A DNA stretch of 64,000 nt from Peribacillus frigoritolerans. Lineage in GTDB: Bacteria > Bacillota > Bacilli > Bacillales > DSM-1321. The DNA lies in assembly GCF_030676415.1 (NCBI RefSeq), contig NZ_JAUUTW010000005.1, positions 1 to 64,000 of the forward strand, in the 5' to 3' direction. The stretch's first letter is position 1. Every line of letters begins with the position of its first letter. Shown here in pieces: positions 25,781-35,965 of the stretch. Under the pieces are notes generated by a model. That model was not told where the DNA came from. It ran no database searches and saw nothing but the letters and a program-made list of their open reading frames with translations. Made by a program: the position numbers and the translations under genes.

Positions 25781-27445
25781 TTAATTGTTTGACACTAGCT
25801 TTTCGTGTACTTCCTTCTTGTCTTGGCCTACAGATAGAATCATTGGATTGACTGCAACTTCGATTACAGCCGGCAGCCCAGAAGCAATAGCCCTTTGCAG
25901 AGCTGGCGCAAAATCACTATTTTTTTCAACCTTTTCACCATGTGCTCCAAATAAGCGGGCCAATTCGGCAAAATCAGGATTGGACAAGTCAGTTCCAACG
26001 ACCCGATTTGGAAAATGCCTTTCTTGATGTACACGAATTGTTCCGTAAATATTGTTGTTCACAACAATTGATATGGTCGGAATTTTATACCGTACAGCAG
26101 TTTCAATCTCTTGGAGAGTCATCATAAAGCCGCCATCTCCTGAAATAGAAACAACATGTTTGTGAGGCTGCGCCAGCTTTGCCCCAATAGCAGCAGGCAG
26201 TCCATATCCCATCGCACCCGACGTTGGCCCTACGTATGTGTTTTCTTGTTCAAAGCGATAATATCTGGATAGCCATCCAAAAAAGTTGCCTGCATCATTT
26301 GTAATGATGGTATCCTTCGGCAGACTGACAGCAAGATCATGCATCAATCCGTCCATATCCACGAAATCTTCTGTATAGTCGGCCTTTGGTTCAGAAAATT
26401 CCATATATTTATCGTGCAATTCTTTCAAATGATCTTCGCTTGAAGTAAAAGATTCGGATTCTGGCGTTTGCAGTGTTTGTTCCAAGAAGCTCTTGGCATC
26501 TGCTTCAATGGCAAGAGAAGGAGCATACACTTTACCAAAAATATCGGGACAAATATCCACATGGATCAGTTTTGTATTTTTAGAAAGCAAGGTGTAATCT
26601 TGCGTTCCTACTTGAGAGAATCGTGTTCCTAATGCCAAAACTACATCGGCATCCCGGATTGCATCAAGTAAATATTGCGGTGTCCCAAACCCAAGCCATC
26701 CTGCATAGCAAGGATGTGAGTTCGGAAACGCGTCAAATCGACGGAAAGCAGTAACGACAGGGAGTTTCATTGCCTCGACAAACTGTACAAGCAACCTGTT
26801 GGCCTTAGCATGAATCACACCTCCGCCAGCAATCAGTACGGGGCGCTCCGCGTTTCGTATCGTATCCATCGCCTGCTTCACAACGTCCTTATGTGGTTGG
26901 GGAGGAAGTGAGCGATAAGAAGGATTTATATTCAACTCTGCCTCATCTTCTAACATGTCATGCGGCAAAGCCACTAATACAGGGCCCGGACGCCCCGATC
27001 GCGCAATATGGAAAGCCCGTTGCAATAATTCCGGAATTCTTTCCACACGATCGATCTCCACCGTCCATTTACATAAATGACTGAAACAACCCGTTAAATT
27101 CACTTCCTGGAATGCTTCCTTTTCTTTAAAAGGGCGTTCGACTTGGCCAATAAGTGCAACCAAAGGGGTTGAATCCTGAGCAGCAGTATGAATGCCGATA
27201 GCTAAGTTTGTAGCACCCACTCCACGCGTTGCCATACAAACTCCTACCTCTCCTGAAGCCTTGGCATACCCTTCCGCCATAAAAGAGGCACCTCCTTCAT
27301 GCCTGGCGGAAATAAGTTCTATTTCATGATGTTGATATAGTGCATCCATTACACTAAGATAACTTTCACCTGGTACACAAAAAGCTTTTTTTACCCCTTC
27401 TTTAGCCATTACTTCTACGATTGCTCTTCCTCCACTGACTTTCAT
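25781..27445 (-). CDS. ThDP-dependent enzyme, acetolactate synthase/2-oxoacid decarboxylase-like
   Basis: About 554 residues with the standard three domains: Pyr domain with the activating glutamate E50 (ARHEGGASFMAEGYA), central domain, and PP domain with the ThDP-metal motif GDGGFMMT then NNN. The ATG at 27443-27445 has GGGAGG 7 bp upstream, so the frame start at 27466 is not used. There is no regulatory subunit gene and no ilv context, so biosynthetic acetolactate synthase is unlikely. Next to an amino acid dehydrogenase, decarboxylation of the resulting 2-oxo acid to an aldehyde is the natural reading. Carboligase activity (glyoxylate carboligase-like) is an alternative. Confidence 0.8.
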   Translation of the reverse strand: MKVSGGRAIVEVMAKEGVKKAFCVPGESYLSVMDALYQHHEIELISARHEGGASFMAEGYAKASGEVGVCMATRGVGATNLAIGIHTAAQDSTPLVALIGQVERPFKEKEAFQEVNLTGCFSHLCKWTVEIDRVERIPELLQRAFHIARSGRPGPVLVALPHDMLEDEAELNINPSYRSLPPQPHKDVVKQAMDTIRNAERPVLIAGGGVIHAKANRLLVQFVEAMKLPVVTAFRRFDAFPNSHPCYAGWLGFGTPQYLLDAIRDADVVLALGTRFSQVGTQDYTLLSKNTKLIHVDICPDIFGKVYAPSLAIEADAKSFLEQTLQTPESESFTSSEDHLKELHDKYMEFSEPKADYTEDFVDMDGLMHDLAVSLPKDTIITNDAGNFFGWLSRYYRFEQENTYVGPTSGAMGYGLPAAIGAKLAQPHKHVVSISGDGGFMMTLQEIETAVRYKIPTISIVVNNNIYGTIRVHQERHFPNRVVGTDLSNPDFAELARLFGAHGEKVEKNSDFAPALQRAIASGLPAVIEVAVNPMILSVGQDKKEVHEKLVSNN

Positions 27446-27743
27446 AATCAAGCCTCCCGCTTTCAAGTACGTGTTATTGTTCTAGTAATTTATGATTCTA
27501 TTAATATTGGACTCATTCCCTCTATCATTTAACGAGTTTTTCCATTCCTGAAGCTTGTTTATTATCTTCTTCCTCCCAATTGAAGTTTTTCTTGTAACGG
27601 CACTCACTCCCAAAGTTACTGCAATGTTGATGAATTCACATAGATTATTTTCTTCATTTGTTCACCATCCTTATCAACAAATGACAAACTTGAACCATTC
27701 AAACCTCATTTTTCTGAAAAAACAGATAATTATAATTGTATTA

Positions 27744-28718
27744 TCACATTGACACCCCTTTAATTAAGGGCTCATTTACAGCCCAATTCGGTTTCGTGCC
27801 AGTAAGAACTTGTTCCACTTGCATTGCTGCATGTACAGCCATCCGTGTCGAACCTTCCTTCGTCAATGCCGCATTATGAGGGCTGACAATCACATTTTCC
27901 AATTTAAAAAGGGGATTCCATTTATCAGGAGGTTCAACTTCAAATACGTCTATTCCAGCACCTGCAATCTCGCCCGCTTGCAAAGCATTCACTAAATCAC
28001 TTTCCTTCACCACACCGCCTCTGGAAGCGTTTACAAAAAAGGAGGAAGGTTTCATCCAGGAAAACTCACGGCTTCCTATTATACCTTTTGTTGTTTTCGT
28101 TAACGGCAGATGCAAACTAATTACATCAGAGTTTCTGAATACCCTTTCTAAATCTGTTGCTATCTCCAACTCCGAATTCGTGCTGGCTGTAACATAGGGG
28201 TCGTAGCCAATTACTTTCATATCGAAGCCTTTGGAAGCCTTTTTTGCCAGTATTCTACCGATTCTCCCTAGTCCAATAATCCCCAAAGTCTTGCCTTCCA
28301 AGTCCATGCCAAAAAGTTGATTACGGATAGCAAAATTCCCGCTGCGCAGCTCTTTATCAGCCAAGCTTAAGTTTTTGGACAATGATAAAATTAATGCCAT
28401 TACATGTTCAGCTACAGAATTCGCATTTGCCTCTGGGGTATTTGTTACATAAATGCCACGCTCTGTAGCAGCTTCGATATCAATATTGTCCAATCCCACT
28501 CCATACTTAGCTATTACTTTTAGGTTTTCAGCTGCTTGAATAACTTCTTTATTTATTACAGCCGTTGATCTCGTTAGTACTGCATCACAACCCTTGATTT
28601 CTTCCATAAGAATTTCTTGCGACAGATCAGACCCTACTTTAATCTTGTAACCTTTTTCTACTAAATAACTTTTCCCCTCTTTCTCAATATCTTGAGGAAT
28701 ATACACTAAATGACACAC
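27744..28718 (-). CDS. D-2-hydroxyacid dehydrogenase (phosphoglycerate dehydrogenase-like)
   Basis: The 324-aa protein has the Rossmann motif GLGRIGR, the catalytic arginine in NASRGGVV, the glutamate in DVFEVEPP and the histidine in SPHNAAL. It lacks the C-terminal ACT domain of serine-pathway enzymes. It interconverts a 2-oxo acid and a D-2-hydroxy acid. It is the first gene behind the sigma-54 promoter and starts with GTG. It might draw a D-hydroxy acid into the pathway or dispose of excess 2-oxo acid. The 298 bp to the next gene hold no recognisable gene or terminator. Confidence 0.82.
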   Translation of the reverse strand: MCHLVYIPQDIEKEGKSYLVEKGYKIKVGSDLSQEILMEEIKGCDAVLTRSTAVINKEVIQAAENLKVIAKYGVGLDNIDIEAATERGIYVTNTPEANANSVAEHVMALILSLSKNLSLADKELRSGNFAIRNQLFGMDLEGKTLGIIGLGRIGRILAKKASKGFDMKVIGYDPYVTASTNSELEIATDLERVFRNSDVISLHLPLTKTTKGIIGSREFSWMKPSSFFVNASRGGVVKESDLVNALQAGEIAGAGIDVFEVEPPDKWNPLFKLENVIVSPHNAALTKEGSTRMAVHAAMQVEQVLTGTKPNWAVNEPLIKGVSM

Positions 28719-28779
28719 ATGCCCACCAACCTTTCATGTTAACCTTTCAGGTAAAATATTTCCTACTCCATTCTATATA

Positions 28780-28795
28780 TACAATTATTGTGCCA
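28780..28795 (-). promoter_or_regulatory. Sigma-54 promoter of the catabolic operon
   Basis: The minus strand reads TGGCACAATAATTGTA: a perfect -24 box, and TTGTA in place of TTGCA at -12, with correct spacing. Transcription would begin near 28769, about 50 bp before the GTG start. A direct repeat AACCTTTCA (28729-28737 and 28741-28749) lies in the leader. Confidence 0.75.
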
Positions 28796-28872
28796 ACATA
28801 AAAAAACATCAAATTATTCAAGTAAGAAGCCAATTAGTTCTCAAATTAAGACATAAATAAAGTTAACAAATT

Positions 28873-28918
28873 GTTTCAAAATGAATGAATTAGTTTCATT
28901 ACGTTTCAATTTGTTTCA
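28873..28918 (-). promoter_or_regulatory. Candidate enhancer: four helically phased TGAAAC elements
   Basis: The hexamer TGAAAC (minus strand) occurs at 28913-28918, 28903-28908, 28893-28898 and 28873-28878, spaced 10, 10 and 20 bp, so all face the same side of the helix. They lie about 80-120 bp upstream of the -24 box, the usual place of an activator site, and overlap the 3' end of the activator gene. Confidence 0.55.
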
Positions 28919-30840
28919 ATATTCAAGTTTTTCATTTTTCTCCATAAAGTCGTGCGACTCATCCCTAACTCAAAAGCAGCTTTCCCTTTATTAAAATTCA
29001 CCTTTATTAACGTTTGAACAATTCTTTCACGCTCGGATAAATGTACCCCAGGTGACATATCCATCTCTTCGTCTTGTTCCGACAGAAGTATTTTCTTTTT
29101 ACTTCTATTCGGAAAATACATTTCGATATCGTACACATCAATTAATTTGTTCTTATAAAGAGCGCATAATCGCTCACAAAAATTTTGCAATTGGCGAATA
29201 TTCCCTTCCCAATTCGCTTCACTCAGCTTTTTCATGGCAGTATCCGTAATCTTGATTTTTTTTTGATCCGAATGACCTTTCCGAATAAAAGCATTCACCA
29301 ATAACGGAATATCTTCTCTGCGTTCCCGAAGTGGAGGCAATACAAGGTCCAGTACACTCAAGCGATAATACAGATCCTCCCGAAAGTCATTACTCTTTAC
29401 CATTTGCATGAGGTCTTTGTTCGTTGCCGACACAATTCTCACATCAACCGGAATTACTTTATCATCACCGATGCGCATGATTTCCCGCTCTTGCAGGACA
29501 CGTAGCAGCCGGCTTTGCATTTTTGGGGAGATTTCTCCTATTTCATCTAAAAAAATCGTACCTCTATGGGCCAGTTCAAAAAATCCTTGCTTTCCGCCTT
29601 TCATGGCTCCCGTGAAAGCTCCTTCTGCATATCCGAAAAGCTCACTTTCCAATAAATTTTCGGGCAGGGCTGCGCAATTAATGGCTACAAACGGGTTATT
29701 TTTCCGGTTGCTATGATTATGTATGCTTTGGGCGAATATTTCCTTGCCCGTTCCAGTTTCTCCAATTATAAGAATGTTTGAATCTACTTCACTATAATGT
29801 TGAGCTGTTTCAATCGTCCTCTTGATTTCCGAACTCCGATACAATATATCATCAAATGTATACTTAGCCACATGTCCGCGTGAATGAAGCTTTCTGAAGA
29901 ACTTCCCTTCCATCTCCTGAATGCGTGTAACATCTTGAAAGGCGACCATATCCCCCACTTTTTTACCTTTTAAAAATATCCCAACCTTTTTTACCGATAA
30001 TTGAATGGATTGGTAAGCAACGGTATCTTTTTCGTATTCATCGTCGCTTAAAAGCATATTACGAAATTTCCCGGGCTTTATTATAGCGTATATAGAATTT
30101 CCAATTAAGCTCCCCTTGGAAATGGATAATATCTCCTGAGCCGCCGTATTAAATACAGATATTTGTCCTTTTAAATCTATAGCAATAACCCCTTCATAGG
30201 CATAATTAAGAATCGTTTGGTAACGTTTGGTCTTCTCCTGTTCCCTTCTGCTGACAAGAGCTACTCTTTTCGCCTCAATCAACGCCTGCCGAAATGATTC
30301 CTTTCCAGTGTCAACCAGAATGGCCCCCAACCCTATCTCTTCGGCATATTTACAGGTACTTAAACCACTTAACACAACCTCACAGCCATCTCTGGCTGCT
30401 AAATCCACTAAACTGACTGAGGACTCGATATCATTTAATATATAGGACTGAATTGGCAAATCAACGATATCCGAAAGATTTTCCACGCCATAAATCATAT
30501 TTAACGCACCTATAACGGCCACTTTTTTACTGCCAAATCGTGCCTTGCAATCATACAGGGAACGAATGAGATCAATACCTTGTACAGGTATATCAACGAT
30601 AGGAATGAATTCATTGCTTTCTTTTAAAAGTTTCGTGATTAATCCCCTTGAGATGATTACATCAGCATCAAGCTTTAACTTCCCAATCTTATCGGCATCC
30701 TCAACTACCTCCTCTAATACAAACTTCACTGAACCGTTATCATTGTTTTCCGATTCTTCCAACTTGTTGAATTCCTCAAATCTTTCAAAAGCATCCGTAA
30801 TATACCCTTTTCGAGGAACAACGAGTTTTATCTTTATCAA
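28906..30840 (-). CDS. Sigma-54-dependent activator with PrpR-type sensor and PAS domain
   Basis: From the TTG at 30838-30840 (GGAGGTG 6 bp upstream) the protein has 644 residues. The frame could extend to 30918 but without a ribosome binding site. Domains: PrpR_N-like ligand domain (about 5-190), PAS (about 205-310), AAA+ domain with Walker A GETGTGKE (360-367), the sigma-54 contact loop GAFTGA (407-412) and Walker B TIFLDE, then a Fis-type helix-turn-helix at the end (GKAAFELGMSRTTLWRKM). PrpR_N domains sense small acids. It is the obvious regulator of the adjacent catabolic operon, whose promoter starts right behind it. Confidence 0.88.
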   Translation of the reverse strand: MIKIKLVVPRKGYITDAFERFEEFNKLEESENNDNGSVKFVLEEVVEDADKIGKLKLDADVIISRGLITKLLKESNEFIPIVDIPVQGIDLIRSLYDCKARFGSKKVAVIGALNMIYGVENLSDIVDLPIQSYILNDIESSVSLVDLAARDGCEVVLSGLSTCKYAEEIGLGAILVDTGKESFRQALIEAKRVALVSRREQEKTKRYQTILNYAYEGVIAIDLKGQISVFNTAAQEILSISKGSLIGNSIYAIIKPGKFRNMLLSDDEYEKDTVAYQSIQLSVKKVGIFLKGKKVGDMVAFQDVTRIQEMEGKFFRKLHSRGHVAKYTFDDILYRSSEIKRTIETAQHYSEVDSNILIIGETGTGKEIFAQSIHNHSNRKNNPFVAINCAALPENLLESELFGYAEGAFTGAMKGGKQGFFELAHRGTIFLDEIGEISPKMQSRLLRVLQEREIMRIGDDKVIPVDVRIVSATNKDLMQMVKSNDFREDLYYRLSVLDLVLPPLRERREDIPLLVNAFIRKGHSDQKKIKITDTAMKKLSEANWEGNIRQLQNFCERLCALYKNKLIDVYDIEMYFPNRSKKKILLSEQDEEMDMSPGVHLSERERIVQTLIKVNFNKGKAAFELGMSRTTLWRKMKNLNIETN

Positions 30841-31064
30841 AACACCCACCTCCAACGAAAAATCATTTTGGTTTATTGGATATAAGCTCAAGTAACCTGT
30901 TATTCTAGCCCTAGTCATACAATGACTTGATATAATCGGGTAAGCTAAGAATGCCGCAAAGGTTTTCAGTCAAAACCGTAATGCCTTAATTTCAATTGAG
31001 ACTTTCTAAAATAGTAATTTTGCATTTTATTTAGATTTTAGATATTAAAATGACTTTGAAAAAT

Positions 31065-31091
31065 AAAAAACCCTGTTATCGTGGGTTTTTT
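31065..31091. terminator. Bidirectional hairpin terminator
   Basis: AAAAAACCC and GGGTTTTTT flank a 9-nt loop between the activator gene and the small pseudogene. Confidence 0.65.
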
Positions 31092-31146
31092 CAGCATAGG
31101 TATTTCGATTGATACTACAAAAAGAATAGTCATTCAAGTCATCTCA

Positions 31147-31282
31147 TTAAAACTTGCTTTTCATCACTAGAATACGCTTTTTAACCTGAACATCAGTATA
31201 ATGTTCCTTAAGGTGAAAAAAATCATGAATAAAATCCTCTTTAATATCTTAAAGTGGCATCGTCATCTACTTTATTTTCCAT
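31147..31282 (-). pseudogene. Frameshifted small gene
   Basis: A strong ribosome binding site (AGGAAGGGGAG) precedes ATG at 31280-31282. The frame reads MENKVDDDATLRY and stops. In another frame the sequence continues KEDFIHDFFHLKEHYTDVQV to TAA at 31147-31149, with charged, protein-like content. A one-base indel would join them into a 45-codon gene. The family is not recognised. Confidence 0.4.
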
Positions 31283-31395
31283 AACTCCCCTTCCTTTCTC
31301 GCTAACGGGACTATATTCCTTTTATTCTTCATACAAATGTGTAATTCCTTTTGATTTTATAGTTACTGACAATAAAATTAGTCTACAAACATATT

Positions 31396-31425
31396 AACCC
31401 CGTTCAAGAGATCCTGAACGGGGTT
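31396..31425. terminator. Hairpin near the YflT-like gene
   Basis: AACCCCGTTCA pairs with TGAACGGGGTT around an 8-nt loop. It lies 90 bp beyond the stop of the leftward gene and has only a short T-run on either side. Confidence 0.55.
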
Positions 31426-31514
31426 TTCAATAAATATTTTAAGTTTTTGTGGGCATTGAGCACAGTTGTCAAACTTCGTAAATCTGTTCATTCAAGATGG
31501 TTTTACTTACGAAC

Positions 31515-31949
31515 TTAAAAAGGATCGGCGATGACAAGGATTTTCCCTGCTTTAATATCCTCTACATATTGATCGACTTCGGCTTCCTCCAGTCCAATAT
31601 CCAATAATGGCTTTCTCAATCCGCCTGCTCCCGATGCTGCCCCGGCTGCGGCTCCGCCAAAAGTGGCGAAAATCGGTCCTGCTGCCAAAATCGGGCCAAT
31701 TCCTGGTACGGCTAATGCACTCATTCCAATAAGCAGGCCTGTCAATCCGACAGCTCCGCCGGCTGCTGCCCCAGCCACTAATCCATCCGTCTTTGCCGGG
31801 CTGACTTCCTCGGCTTCATTCGGTAATTTATCGATGTTTTTCGCCACTACTGATATTTGATCGGATGTATATCCTTGTTCCTTTAGATTTTCGACTGCTG
31901 AAGTCGCTTCATTTTCATTTTCATATATTGCAATAAACCTCTTGTCCAT
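31515..31949 (-). CDS. General stress protein, YflT/GSP17M-like
   Basis: This 144-aa protein has an N-terminal YflT-type alpha/beta domain (RFIAIYENENEATSAVENLK, then GYTSDQISVVAK). A glycine/alanine-rich hydrophobic middle (about residues 58-108, with several GAAAG motifs) follows, then a short acidic tail. B. subtilis relatives belong to the SigB general stress regulon; no SigB promoter could be confirmed here. It stands alone. Its biochemical role is unknown. Confidence 0.75.
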   Translation of the reverse strand: MDKRFIAIYENENEATSAVENLKEQGYTSDQISVVAKNIDKLPNEAEEVSPAKTDGLVAGAAAGGAVGLTGLLIGMSALAVPGIGPILAAGPIFATFGGAAAGAASGAGGLRKPLLDIGLEEAEVDQYVEDIKAGKILVIADPF

Positions 31950-32029
31950 GGTATCTGCTCCTTTAAAAGTATTGTATTATTCAATACCCTTAATTGAGTT
32001 TTACTAACCTTCCATGAAAGAAATGAATT

Positions 32030-33277
32030 TCATTCCCGGATTTGCCCCTGGCCGTAAATGAAGTACTTGCTTGATGTTAAGGCCGGTAAACCCATTGGTC
32101 CACGTGCATGCAGCTTTTGTGTGGAAATGCCGATTTCTGCGCCATAACCGAATTCAAAGCCGTCGGTAAAACGGGTGGAAGCATTGTGATAAACTGCTGC
32201 GGCGTCTACTTTATTCAAAAATGCGGAAGCGTTTTGTTCATCCCTCGTTAGGATTGCTTCGGAATGCTTGGAACCGTATCGGTTAATGTGTTCAATCGCA
32301 TCGAATACACCTTTTACAGTTTTCACGCTGATTTTTAAAGCCAGGTACTCCGTTGACCAATCTTCCTCCGTAGCCGCTTTCGCTCTCGGAAAGGCGCTGC
32401 AAACCGCTTCATCACCATATACTTCAATACCCTTTTCGTCCAGGAGTTCCAAAATACGCACTCCATTTTCTTCAAACCATTTTTCATGAATTAGAAGCCC
32501 CTCGATAGCATTGCATACGGATGGACGCTGAGTTTTACCATTTAAGACAATTTTCTCGGCCATCGTGATATCTGCGGTCTGATCGATGAAAATATGGCAA
32601 TTGCCTGCTCCTGTTTCAAGGACGGGAACAGTGGACTCCTTAATGACCGTTTCAATTAAATTCTTTCCGCCGCGAGGAATCAAAACATCTAAATATTCAT
32701 TAAGATGAAAAAGTTCCTTAGCAGTTTCACGACTCGTATCCTCGATCAACTGAACAGCTTCTACAGGAATTTCCGTATTCACTAATGCCTTATGAACGGA
32801 GGAGACTAGTGCCATATTGGAGTATTTGGCTGACGAGCTGCCTCTTAATAGGACGGCATTCCCCGTTTTCAATGACAATGTAGCTGCATCGATGGTCACG
32901 TTCGGCCTGGCTTCATAAATCATCCCGATTACCCCGATCGGCACCCGTAACTTTTTAATCAATAAACCATTCTCTTTTTCGATCGTCTCCAATTGTTCCC
33001 CAATCGGATCATTTAAATCGATTAAAAGCATAATGGCCGCTGCCATGTCATCAATACGGTTAACATTTAACATAATTCGATCTAATATAGACTCATTGAT
33101 ACCTTTTTTCCTGCCTTCTTCCAGATCCTTTTGGTTTTCTTTTATCAAAAAATCTTTATCGATAATAAGTTGTTTAGCAATTTTTCTAAGTGCCTCATTC
33201 TTCTTTTCCGTCGTCAATCCGATTAGCTGATAACTGGCTTTTTTGGCTGCCTTTCCTTTCGCCGTCACTTCACTCAT
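32030..33277 (-). CDS. proA: Gamma-glutamyl phosphate reductase
   Basis: From the ATG at 33275-33277 (AAAGGGGG 8 bp upstream) the protein has 415 residues, the normal length; the frame start at 33331 would overlap proB and has no ribosome binding site. The catalytic cysteine lies in [12 protein letters not shown]. The enzyme reduces gamma-glutamyl phosphate to glutamate semialdehyde, the second step of proline synthesis. It follows proB by 38 bp in one operon controlled by the T-box upstream of proB. Confidence 0.95.
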   Translation of the reverse strand: MSEVTAKGKAAKKASYQLIGLTTEKKNEALRKIAKQLIIDKDFLIKENQKDLEEGRKKGINESILDRIMLNVNRIDDMAAAIMLLIDLNDPIGEQLETIEKENGLLIKKLRVPIGVIGMIYEARPNVTIDAATLSLKTGNAVLLRGSSSAKYSNMALVSSVHKALVNTEIPVEAVQLIEDTSRETAKELFHLNEYLDVLIPRGGKNLIETVIKESTVPVLETGAGNCHIFIDQTADITMAEKIVLNGKTQRPSVCNAIEGLLIHEKWFEENGVRILELLDEKGIEVYGDEAVCSAFPRAKAATEEDWSTEYLALKISVKTVKGVFDAIEHINRYGSKHSEAILTRDEQNASAFLNKVDAAAVYHNASTRFTDGFEFGYGAEIGISTQKLHARGPMGLPALTSSKYFIYGQGQIRE

Positions 33278-33315
33278 TTCCAAATGCCCCCTTTTCTTTC
33301 TCTGATATTGATTAT

Positions 33316-34404
33316 TTATGCTTTCACCCATTTATCGCGGTGGATCACTTCTATGGAAGTGATCACAAGCTCGGATGTCCTCTTTCCCATCGCCTGTTTT
33401 AATTCTTCGTCGGAATAAAGGACCTCACCCCGCCCCAATAATCCATTTGCACCAAAGACTTCGACAACATCCCCCTTATTGAAGACTCCTTTAATTTCAT
33501 AAATTCCAGCTGGCAGCAGACTGCTGCCATTTGAAACTAAAGCCCTTTCAGCACCTTCATCAACGAAAATTTTCCCGGATACTTGTGAGTGAAGGGATAT
33601 CCATTGTTTGTTTTTCGTTACTGTCGCCATGACATCATTCCCAATATACGTACCATCACCATTGCCTTCAAGAATTGTTAGAAGTTTATCACTCCCCAAA
33701 CCTGATCCGATGAATACTTTCACCCCAAGAGACAATGCAGTTTGCGCTGCAATCAGCTTCGATTTCATACCCCCGGTTCCGACATTAGATCCTGCCCCTT
33801 CTGCCATTTGCAATAAATCCTCCGTTACTTCGGATAATTTTTCAAATCGTTTGGCCCCTGGATTTGTCTGTGGATTGGAATCATAAAGCCCATTAATGTC
33901 TGTTAATATGATCAAGTTGGTGGCGTGGACTAGTCCGCTTACTAAGGCGGATAGCATATCATTATCCCCAAAAGTCAACTCCTCGACCGATACTGTATCA
34001 TTTTCATTTATAATCGGAAGGATGCCGCGTTCAAGCAATTCCATCAATGTCGCATATGCATTTTTATATCTATCTTTTTTCGAGAAATCTTTCCTTGTTA
34101 ATAAAATCTGCGCCGGAACGATTCCAAAGTGCCCTAATTGTTCCATATATGATTGAATCAATAGGCTTTGCCCTACAGCAGCAGCAGCTTGTTTTCCTTT
34201 GAGAGTGACAGGTCTCGTAGGGTAGCCAAGCTTCCGGAAACCTGTCGCTACAGCACCTGATGAAACAAGGACAACTTCATGTCCCGCTTTCCTTAATGCT
34301 GCCACTGCCTGGATATGATCGGAAAATTTATCTTGGTCGATTTCACCTTGTGTGTTGGTCAAAGAACTACTTCCTATCTTTACAACGATACGTTTCTTTT
34401 CCAT
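33316..34404 (-). CDS. proB: Glutamate 5-kinase
   Basis: The 362-aa protein begins [13 protein letters not shown], the amino acid kinase phosphate loop, and has NENDTVS and [14 protein letters not shown]-terminal PUA domain (about 275-360) is present, as in B. subtilis and E. coli ProB. It phosphorylates glutamate as the first step of proline synthesis. The ATG follows GGAGGAAG. It is first in the proBA operon behind a proline-specific T-box. Confidence 0.95.
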   Translation of the reverse strand: MEKKRIVVKIGSSSLTNTQGEIDQDKFSDHIQAVAALRKAGHEVVLVSSGAVATGFRKLGYPTRPVTLKGKQAAAAVGQSLLIQSYMEQLGHFGIVPAQILLTRKDFSKKDRYKNAYATLMELLERGILPIINENDTVSVEELTFGDNDMLSALVSGLVHATNLIILTDINGLYDSNPQTNPGAKRFEKLSEVTEDLLQMAEGAGSNVGTGGMKSKLIAAQTALSLGVKVFIGSGLGSDKLLTILEGNGDGTYIGNDVMATVTKNKQWISLHSQVSGKIFVDEGAERALVSNGSSLLPAGIYEIKGVFNKGDVVEVFGANGLLGRGEVLYSDEELKQAMGKRTSELVITSIEVIHRDKWVKA

Positions 34405-34437
34405 CGATTACTTCCTCCAAATAAATATCTAAGACAT

Positions 34438-34672
34438 GAAAAAAGCCCTTTTCATCCTCGAAATAAGGACGAAAAGGGCTGCTCTCCGTGGTACCACCTT
34501 CATTGAATGCACGTTCATGCATTCCACTTTGCCTGATAACGCCAGGATTTGCGCCTATGTTTTGCATAGGACTCAAGAAGCAGGTTCTGCGCTTTCCTGT
34601 CGCGGGTCTTCCAGCAATTGACGCCGCTCTCTGTCACAGTGATTCTCGCATACTAATCTTCTCTCAACGTTC
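34438..34672 (-). promoter_or_regulatory. Proline T-box leader of proBA
   Basis: The T-box core AAGGTGGTACCACGG (minus strand; 34486-34498 for the invariant part) is followed by a terminator hairpin (34444-34480, arm AGCCCTTTTC) with a U-tract at 34439-34444. The upstream Stem I region has GACAGAGAG and a specifier-loop sequence AGAACCTGC whose codon CCT (34582-34584) is proline. Uncharged tRNA-Pro would pair with the T-box, prevent termination and switch on proBA. Confidence 0.9.
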
Positions 34673-34738
34673 ATTGTTTTAATATAGTATGCAAAATTAT
34701 CTCCTTGATGTCAATAACATTCCTAAGAAGAATGAACC

Positions 34739-35947
34739 TTATAGCGCCATGGCTGGGCCGAAGAACTCATAATGAATTTTATCCGTATCTATCCCAAGCT
34801 CTTTCAGGTAAGTGATGATGGCCTTCATGAAAGGAACAGGGCCACACACATAATAATCAGCTTCAGGTTTAACAAAACTGCTCAATAATTCCCTATCGAT
34901 ATACCCTTCCTTTTCAAAATTCGGCAGGTTCTTATCATCCTCACTCGGATTTTTAAAGACAAAGGATAAATGATAGTTGGCAAGCTTGTGCGTCAGTTCT
35001 GTCAGTTCCATTCTGAACGGCTGTAAATTGCCATTATCGGACGCATGAAGGAAATGGACATCACGCTCAGGTGTTTGTTCAGCTACCGCATGGACCATAC
35101 TCATGAAAGGCGTTATGCCAACGCCTCCGCTCAAGAATACTGCCGGTGTTCGTTTTTCCAAATCGATGGTGAAATCACCTGCAGGAGCCGTTACGTCTAT
35201 ACTGTCACCCATCTGAATGGATTCATGCAAGTAGTTAGAGACCCTTCCATCAGGAGAAGTTCCCGGCTTTTCTTTTTTAACGGAAATCCGGAAGTAATCT
35301 TTTCCCGGAACATCAGACAAACTATACTGACGATTGAATAAATAGCGTTCACCCGGTATCTCGATACGAACGGTAATATATTGTCCAGGAAGAAATAATG
35401 GAACTTTATCTCCATTTGATGGCTTTAAATAAAAGGAAGTGATCACGTCACTTTCCCGTACTTTTTCCACCACTGTGAATCGTTTGAAATCAGACCATCC
35501 GCCGACCTGATTGGAAGCTTGGTCGTACATTTCCTTTTCGATGCTAATGAAAACATCGGCAATGACTCCATAGGCCTCTCCCCAAGCTTGAAGAATCTCT
35601 TCTGTAGCCGCATCTTGTAACACTTCCTTGATTGCACCTAATAGATATTCTCCAACAATGGGATAATGTTCGGCTTTAACTGCAAGACTTCTGTGTTTTT
35701 GTGCTATTTGCTTCACGGCAGGTATTATCGTTTCAAGTTGATCTATATATTTAGCTGCTGCCAAAACCGTGTTGGCAAGTGCATTTTGCTGGCGCCCCTT
35801 TTTTTGATTGGCATGATTAAAAACATTCAATAATTCAGGATGTGCTTCGAAAAGATTTTTATAGAATACAGTTGTGATAGTTGTACCATGCACTTCTAAT
35901 ACAGGTACGGTTGATTTGATAACATCGATAGTTTTCTGGGATAGCAT
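34739..35947 (-). CDS. hmp: Flavohaemoglobin, nitric oxide dioxygenase
   Basis: From ATG 35945-35947 (AGAGGGG 7 bp upstream) the protein has 402 residues. A globin domain (1-136) has the proximal histidine region [12 protein letters not shown]. An FAD domain follows with RQYSLSD, then an NAD domain with GGVGITPF and YVCGPVPFM. It converts NO to nitrate with O2 and NAD(P)H. The frame open to 36019 is not supported by a ribosome binding site. It is divergent from nsrR, and a palindrome lies 19 bp upstream of its start. Confidence 0.95.
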   Translation of the reverse strand: MLSQKTIDVIKSTVPVLEVHGTTITTVFYKNLFEAHPELLNVFNHANQKKGRQQNALANTVLAAAKYIDQLETIIPAVKQIAQKHRSLAVKAEHYPIVGEYLLGAIKEVLQDAATEEILQAWGEAYGVIADVFISIEKEMYDQASNQVGGWSDFKRFTVVEKVRESDVITSFYLKPSNGDKVPLFLPGQYITVRIEIPGERYLFNRQYSLSDVPGKDYFRISVKKEKPGTSPDGRVSNYLHESIQMGDSIDVTAPAGDFTIDLEKRTPAVFLSGGVGITPFMSMVHAVAEQTPERDVHFLHASDNGNLQPFRMELTELTHKLANYHLSFVFKNPSEDDKNLPNFEKEGYIDRELLSSFVKPEADYYVCGPVPFMKAIITYLKELGIDTDKIHYEFFGPAMAL

Positions 35948-35965
35948 AGGTAAACCCCTCTTCAT

